Below, in pieces: positions 59,607-64,000 of a stretch of 64,000 nt of DNA. Every line of letters starts with the position of its first letter. Within the stretch, counting starts at the first letter, position 1. The notes under the pieces are model-generated. The model was given only the letters and a program-made list of their open reading frames with translations, searched no databases and was not told the DNA's origin. Source of the DNA: Cercis canadensis (lineage: Eukaryota > Streptophyta > Magnoliopsida > Fabales > Fabaceae); contig QAOA01004976.1 of NCBI GenBank assembly GCA_003255065.1, positions 192,725-256,724 of the forward strand, in the 5' to 3' direction. The translations under genes were made by a program, and so were the position numbers.

Positions 59607-59775
59607 AGAGGATTCGAATCTAATCATGTCATATGATTTATGTTGTGAAGATCTAAACCATATATTTAATTAAAATTCATATGAACCATTAAAATATATC
59701 AATATTTAATAATTTAGATAAATTTTAATTAAATGTACGGCTTAAATCTTCTGAATCATGTGATATAACTGAATT
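59607..59775. mobile_element. Foldback MITE (diverged)
   Basis: ATTCGAATCTAATCATGTCATATGA and the inverted TCATGTGATATAACTGAATTC bound arms with CCATATATTTAATTAAAATT / AATTTTAATTAAATGTACGG. Related in plan to 60072-60239. Confidence 0.55.
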
Positions 59776-60071
59776 CAAATGCATGTAAAGATAATATAAA
59801 ATAATAAAACGAATAACTTAAATGCTAGGGACACTTTGTAAATGTGAATGGATGGAAATTTTATGACGCCAAATCCGGTGAGTGGTCCCCGTCATCAGTC
59901 ATGTCAGGTTTTGGATCATTCAGATTTAGATGAAGTTTATTTCAGAAATAAAAATAATAATAATAATAAAAGGAGATCACCATGGAGTCATGGACCACTC
60001 GTGAAACACTGTACTATGTTTGTGTTGTGAATGGGCCACGTATATGAGTCCCATTATAAAAATTCGGATTT

Positions 60072-60239
60072 GGATCCGGTCATGTCACTTGAGTCATGTT
60101 GCTTAGATCTGAGCCGTCCATTCCATTAAAGCTCATTTCAACCATTAAATATTAATGTGTTTTAATGGTTGAAATGACCTTAAATGAAATAGACGGCTTA
60201 GATCTAAGCAACATGACTCAAGTTAACATGACTGGATCT
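60072..60239. mobile_element. Near-perfect foldback MITE, 168 bp
   Basis: The left arm GGATCCGGTCATGTCACTTG, then AGTCATGTTGCTTAGATCTG, and GAGCCGTCCATT pairs along its whole length with the right arm AGACGGCTTAGATCTAAGCA, then ACATGACTCAAG and ACATGACTGGATC. The loop is near ATATTAATGTGTT. Could form a long hairpin transcript. Confidence 0.8.
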
Positions 60240-60760
60240 CTTTCCTAAAAATTCGTAAGATTGATCACAAGTCTCAATCACCAATTCAATTCCTAATCAA
60301 ACTACTATTTCATGTATCAACAAAAGATCAACCTTTTATTTAGCGTAAGAAATTGGACATATTATAGAATTTCAATTTTTTATTATTATTTCGGTTATAT
60401 CTAAGAATAAGTACTACTATAAACTCTCTCAAAGACTCGTGGCATACCCTTAATAATATGTTAGGAACATAATCATATTTTAAGGGTAAATTGCATAACC
60501 GTTCTATAACTTAAATCATGTGCTATTCATTTCCTATGCTTATGGATAAAGTAATCGACCATTATAAACCTCGAGGTTAGGAATNCATTATAAACCCCGA
60601 GGTTAGGAATTTCTTCGTTACTTAGACCAAATATATGTCATAAATGAGTTAGTTTCAAAACTTGAGGGAGTAAATTGCAGTGCATGTCAAGTTCCTTTCC
60701 CAGTGTAGTTTTCCAAATTAATGCCATTTGAGTTAGTGGAAGACTCTTGACAGTTTGAAA

Positions 60761-61144
60761 CATTGTTTTAAAAATTAGACTGAACACGGGAAGGAAATAA
60801 GAAACTTGAACCATCAAATCAATGCTTTTTTTTGTGAATAAATTTGTATTATAATTTATTTATTTATATTTAGATTGTATAATAAATAAATATTGGCCAT
60901 AAAAAAATTTAAACTCTCATTTTAAAGAAAAGAAATACATTTGCTATTAGGTTAACTTTAATTTTATAAATAAATTTATATAAAAATATATTTATTATAA
61001 CTTAAAATATACAATAAATATATTAAATATTATATTTATAACATCGTCAACAGTTTAATCATTTAATCAAATCGATTGAACCAATTCAATCAGGACTTAT
61101 CTTTTAAAATGATTTACTTGTTGATCTGATTTTTAAAACATTGC
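60761..61144. mobile_element. Small DNA-transposon-like element
   Basis: CATTGTTTTAAAAATTAGAC and, inverted, CAATGTTTTAAAAATCAGAT form about 20-bp terminal inverted repeats. The interior is AT-rich and non-coding. Target duplication not resolved. Confidence 0.5.
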
Positions 61145-61627
61145 TATGAGGGGTGCAGAGAGGAGACCGTGTGAATGGATGGAAATTTTACGCGCCAAAT
61201 CTGGTGAGTGGTCCCAGTCATCAGTCATACCAGGTTTTGGATCATTCAGATTTAGATGAAGTTTATTTCAGAAATTAAAAAAAAAATTAATAAAAGGAGA
61301 TCAGCATGGACCAGGACCACTCGTTAAACACTGTTCTATGTTTGTGTCGTGAATGGGCCACGTATATGAATACACTACAAGACAATGCATCATGAATAGA
61401 AGCAACGCCATCAGGATATCCCCATTCCCGACCCAAAAGCCCCCCACCTAGTAACGTCCAGATTCAAAGTGAAACTGTACCTATTCCATTGGGCCCCACA
61501 TTCCCAGCACATCTTCTCAACGCCCGCAATCCACCAAGTATTGGGACCCTTTTGGTCGGTGTTCAGTCGCTGCATGGATAGACCCGTCGACATATCGTTT
61601 CTCTAACAATGCCAATTTGAATCAGGA

Positions 61628-61750
61628 CACGTGGCGCGCACACATCCCATCAAGACAAAATATCAGGCGTTTCTGATACCACTGTCAAACATACGGACGA
61701 CCCGGATTTCGTGCCTGCCCACTTGATGTAACTCTCTGCTTGCTTATAAA
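61628..61750 (+). promoter_or_regulatory. Probable HIPP promoter: G-box/ABRE and TATA box
   Basis: ACACGTGGC at 61626-61634 contains the G-box CACGTG, the core of abscisic-acid response elements. TATAAA at 61745-61750 within CTTATAAAAG sits about 145 bp upstream of the ATG, followed by a leader ending ACAATGG. This arrangement suits an ABA- or stress-responsive gene, as some HIPPs are, but expression cannot be read from sequence. Confidence 0.6.
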
Positions 61751-61891
61751 AGTGGACAAGCCTCTCTACTGCAATCACTCAACCTCTGTCCTTTTGTTCA
61801 ATCATTTTTCATTTGAAAAAGATAAAAAAACTCCTCTCTAATCTAAGAGCCTGAGATATTTTCTCACATTCAAATCCTCTGTTGAGTGACA

Positions 61892-62548
61892 ATGGGTGCT
61901 CTGGATCACATTTCTGAATTCTTCAACTGCTCCGGCAGCTACCGCTCCCGCGCCCATGGTAGGTCCAAGTACAAGAAGCGCAAGCAATTGGAGGTAATTT
62001 TATGCAACTTGATTTCATTTTCCTTCATGCTCTTTAGTCTTTGATCTTTTACTCAACTAGTGGTTTAGATGGACCTAATTGCTATAGATCGAGTAGCGGT
62101 TAATGATCTGAAGTTACTTCTCTGTAAGCAAGCTTATGAGTTGAGTTGTGTGTGATTTGATCAGACGGTGGAGGTGAAAGTGAAGATGGACTGTGAGGGA
62201 TGCGAGAAGAAAGTGAAGAGGGCAGTGGAAGGTATGAAGGGGGTGACGCAAGTAGATGTGGAGCGCAAGAACCACAAGGTCACCGTCACGGGATACGTGG
62301 AGCCCTCTAAGGTGGTGAAACGCATCGTTCACCGGACGGGGAAGAGGGCCGAGATTTGGCCTTATGTCCCCTACGACATCGTTCAGCACCCTTACGCAGC
62401 CGGTGTCTACGACAAGAAAGCACCCGCTGGGTACGTGCGAATGGCCGATGATCCTCACACTTCTCAACTCGCACGTGCCAGCTCCACCGAGGTGCGCTAC
62501 ACCACTGCTTTCAGTGATGAGAACACCGCCGCATGTGCCGTCATGTGA
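61892..62548 (+). CDS. Heavy-metal-associated isoprenylated plant protein (HIPP)
   Basis: Small metal-binding protein with a C-terminal prenylation site, expected on membranes or in the nucleus; linked in the family to metal and drought responses. Two exons, 61892-61993 (34 codons) and 62165-62548 (127 codons plus stop), give 161 residues. The N-terminus MGALDHISEFFNCSGSYRSR is typical of the HIPP20-27 group. The HMA domain spans about 35-100, with the metal site MDCEGC (Cys44, Cys47) and VKRAVEGMKGVTQVDVERKN, then KVTVTGYVEP. A proline- and tyrosine-containing linker AEIWPYVPYD follows. The last four residues CAVM are a CaaX box. The first intron lies just before the HMA domain, as usual in the group. 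Exon 2 is distinctly GC-rich compared with its flanks. Confidence 0.95.
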
Positions 62549-63160
62549 ATTTCATGTGCCACCATGTTTCTTCTAGCTTTTCTCTTCACATCGGATTTAT
62601 GTCTCATAATTTCTTTTTAGTATTTTTCCCTTTTTCTCAATGAGTAAAGGTCAAATATCTACTCAGGAATGCTTAATAGGGTAGTGCGCATGTATCAAAC
62701 TGCTATCAAATTGGTGAAATTTGTTAATCTTGGTTTTAAATGATTTTGATGAATCCAATTCTGAATGTTCTACACTAATTTTCTGCAAAACTTATCCTTA
62801 GTTTCCTCATCTTGATGTTTTTCCCGGATTATGTTTGGGAGCACATGATTCATTTTCCAATTTCGGCGATTATTTAGCGTAAGGATCTACGAAAATTTGA
62901 CATTAGATTATGCTTAGATTAACTATTTACTTTAGAAAGACTGCTTCTAGAGTATAATTACCATTGAAAATCTTTACTCCACACAATAATAGAAGTGTAT
63001 TCTTGACTATGATTTGAACACGAAACTCCCAAGCAGTGATGCCTCTTACCAAGTTAGCATTCTAGTTCTGCACATAAAATGAATCTGCATTTTTGCTATG
63101 TCGTATATATATATGGTCTCTTGGTAATTCAGGGCAGAATTTTTATTAAAAGAATGAAAG
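62549..63160. other. HIPP 3' flank, no further gene
   Basis: AT-rich, with a short TA tract near 63104-63112. Nothing recognised. Confidence 0.45.
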
Positions 63161-63161
63161 A

Positions 63162-63690
63162 GATTGGGTCTTGCAAGAGAGTGATAATTGAGATATTCCC
63201 AAAAAAAGTGGCGTATCTATGAATGAAGGCAAAGTCATAATTAGGCGAAACATCAGCAACAAAGTTGGTATCTACCGCCTTGAGGTCTTGCAATCATTTC
63301 AGGTAAGTATTATGAGGAATCTCTTGAGCTGGAAAAGTCAGCTTCATCTTCTTCCTTTTCTCCACAAAAAGGGCACTCTCCTTAAACAATTGAACTTTCA
63401 ACATTATTTTGTTACTTAATTGTCNGAGATTGGGTCTTACAAGAGAGTGATAATTGAGATATTCCCAAAAAAAGTGGCGTATCAATGAATGGAGGCAAAG
63501 TCATAATGAGGCGAAACATCAGCAACAAAGTTGGTATCTACCGCCTTGAGGTCTTGCAATCATTTCAGGTAAGTATTATGAGGAATCTCTTGAGCTGGAA
63601 AAGTCAGCTTCATCTTCTTCCTTTTCTCCACAAAAAGGGCACTCTCCTTAAACAATTGAACTTTCAACATTATTTTGTTACTTAATTGTC
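63162..63690. repeat. Two near-identical 263-bp copies around a single N
   Basis: 63162-63424 and 63426-63690 differ at a few bases (for example CTTGCAAG versus CTTACAAG, TAATTAGG versus TAATGAGG) and are joined by one N at 63425. Each holds a 66-codon open frame that looks like non-transposon sequence and a strong donor-like CAGGTAAGTAT, but no family was recognised. Confidence 0.8.
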
Positions 63691-64000
63691 AACAAAACCA
63701 CTTGTCAATCTTGACCGTCCAAATATTGCATTGGAGTATTGATATGTGGTTCCTAACGGCAAAACTAGTTCTATCATCTTTTTTTTTTTCCCTCCCCTTT
63801 TGCAATACCTCAATCTTCGTATTGTATTTATGTCTCACTCTTTTTCTAGATATCCTTGAGGCTCAAATTATATTGGGCCATTTAAATCTAATTGTCACAA
63901 TTATCAAAATGTCTCAATACCTCTATATATATTTTATATTATTCTTTAACAACCAATAAGCGTGTAGATCATTTAGTAAGAGAATGTTTTAGCTTAATCA
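63691..64000. other. Right edge, no gene recognised
   Basis: AT-rich. An open frame of 94 codons at 63675-63959 is hydrophobic by base composition only. Confidence 0.3.

Larger units (their letters stand above)
59320..61369. repeat. Tandem segmental duplication upstream of the HIPP gene
   Basis: Three blocks recur in the same order. ATAAACTCTTTCAGAGACTT at about 59338 recurs near 60418; GGAACATAATCATATTTTAAGG at 59451 recurs near 60463. The 200-bp block 59844-60047 recurs as 61171-61369, with about 90 percent identity by eye (GTGAATGGATGGAAATTTTA ... GGGCCACGTATATGA). Different MITEs have since inserted in each copy. An N at 60586 lies inside a short duplicate and is probably an assembly join. 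Confidence 0.75.

Noticed and set aside
62114..62467. Minus-strand 117-codon frame opposite HIPP exon 2
   Set aside because: Shadow of the GC-rich, strongly conserved HIPP coding exon.

Overview
The window is nuclear DNA from a flowering plant, most likely a woody eudicot. Genes have GT-AG introns, are spaced 3-10 kb apart, and sit in AT-rich DNA full of small DNA transposons (MITEs), SINEs and microsatellites. All recognisable genes are plant housekeeping genes. I see no rRNA, CRISPR array, phage or bacterial operon. The species cannot be named from the sequence.

Layout, left to right: (1) 1-845 minus, 5' part of a PIP2-type aquaporin cut by the window edge. (2) 2787-3987, a non-autonomous Mutator-like element with 10-bp target duplications carrying a piece of an L-type lectin receptor kinase (Pack-MULE). 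(3) 5141-5204, a rearranged initiator tRNA-Met fragment, followed by foldback elements and a SINE. (4) 9426-14703 minus, a 13-exon HGSNAT-like membrane acyltransferase gene (412 aa) with a solo LTR in one intron. (5) 16120-16708 minus, a broken SKP1-like copy, and 19666-20989 minus, an intact SKP1-like gene (160 aa). (6) 23367-26138 minus, peroxisomal hydroxypyruvate reductase HPR1 (13 exons, 386 aa, C-terminal SKL). (7) 27344-30072, a PIF/Harbinger-like element with a MYB/SANT-like ORF, a sequencing gap and a GC-rich minisatellite. (8) 31.4-35.1 kb, a MITE cluster including a near-perfect 468-bp foldback element. (9) 35590-38132 plus, a plastid-type nickel/cobalt transporter-family protein (389 aa). 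(10) 39340-42403 minus, phosphatidylinositol synthase (10 exons, 227 aa). (11) 46805-47100 plus, a COX7a-like mitochondrial subunit (67 aa). (12) 49910-50960 minus, a BOI-type RING E3 ligase (302 aa). (13) 51-59 kb, mostly gene-free with MITEs and SINEs. (14) 61892-62548 plus, a heavy-metal-associated isoprenylated protein (HIPP, 161 aa) behind a tandemly duplicated upstream region.

The genes do not form a pathway or cluster. They act separately in water transport, membrane acetyl transfer, SCF ubiquitination, photorespiration, metal transport, inositol lipid synthesis, respiration and metal or stress response. Exon phases of the eight reconstructed genes were checked by summing lengths: each gives an uninterrupted reading frame of the length expected for its family.

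No undescribed functional system could be demonstrated. The most interesting signals are mobile-element biology (gene capture, a permuted tRNA fragment, foldback families with GC-rich hairpin cores), a possible splice switch that would remove the peroxisomal signal of HPR1, a GC-AG intron, and an assembly artefact: several single N characters each separate two near-identical copies of the same sequence, so local duplications there should not be read as biology.
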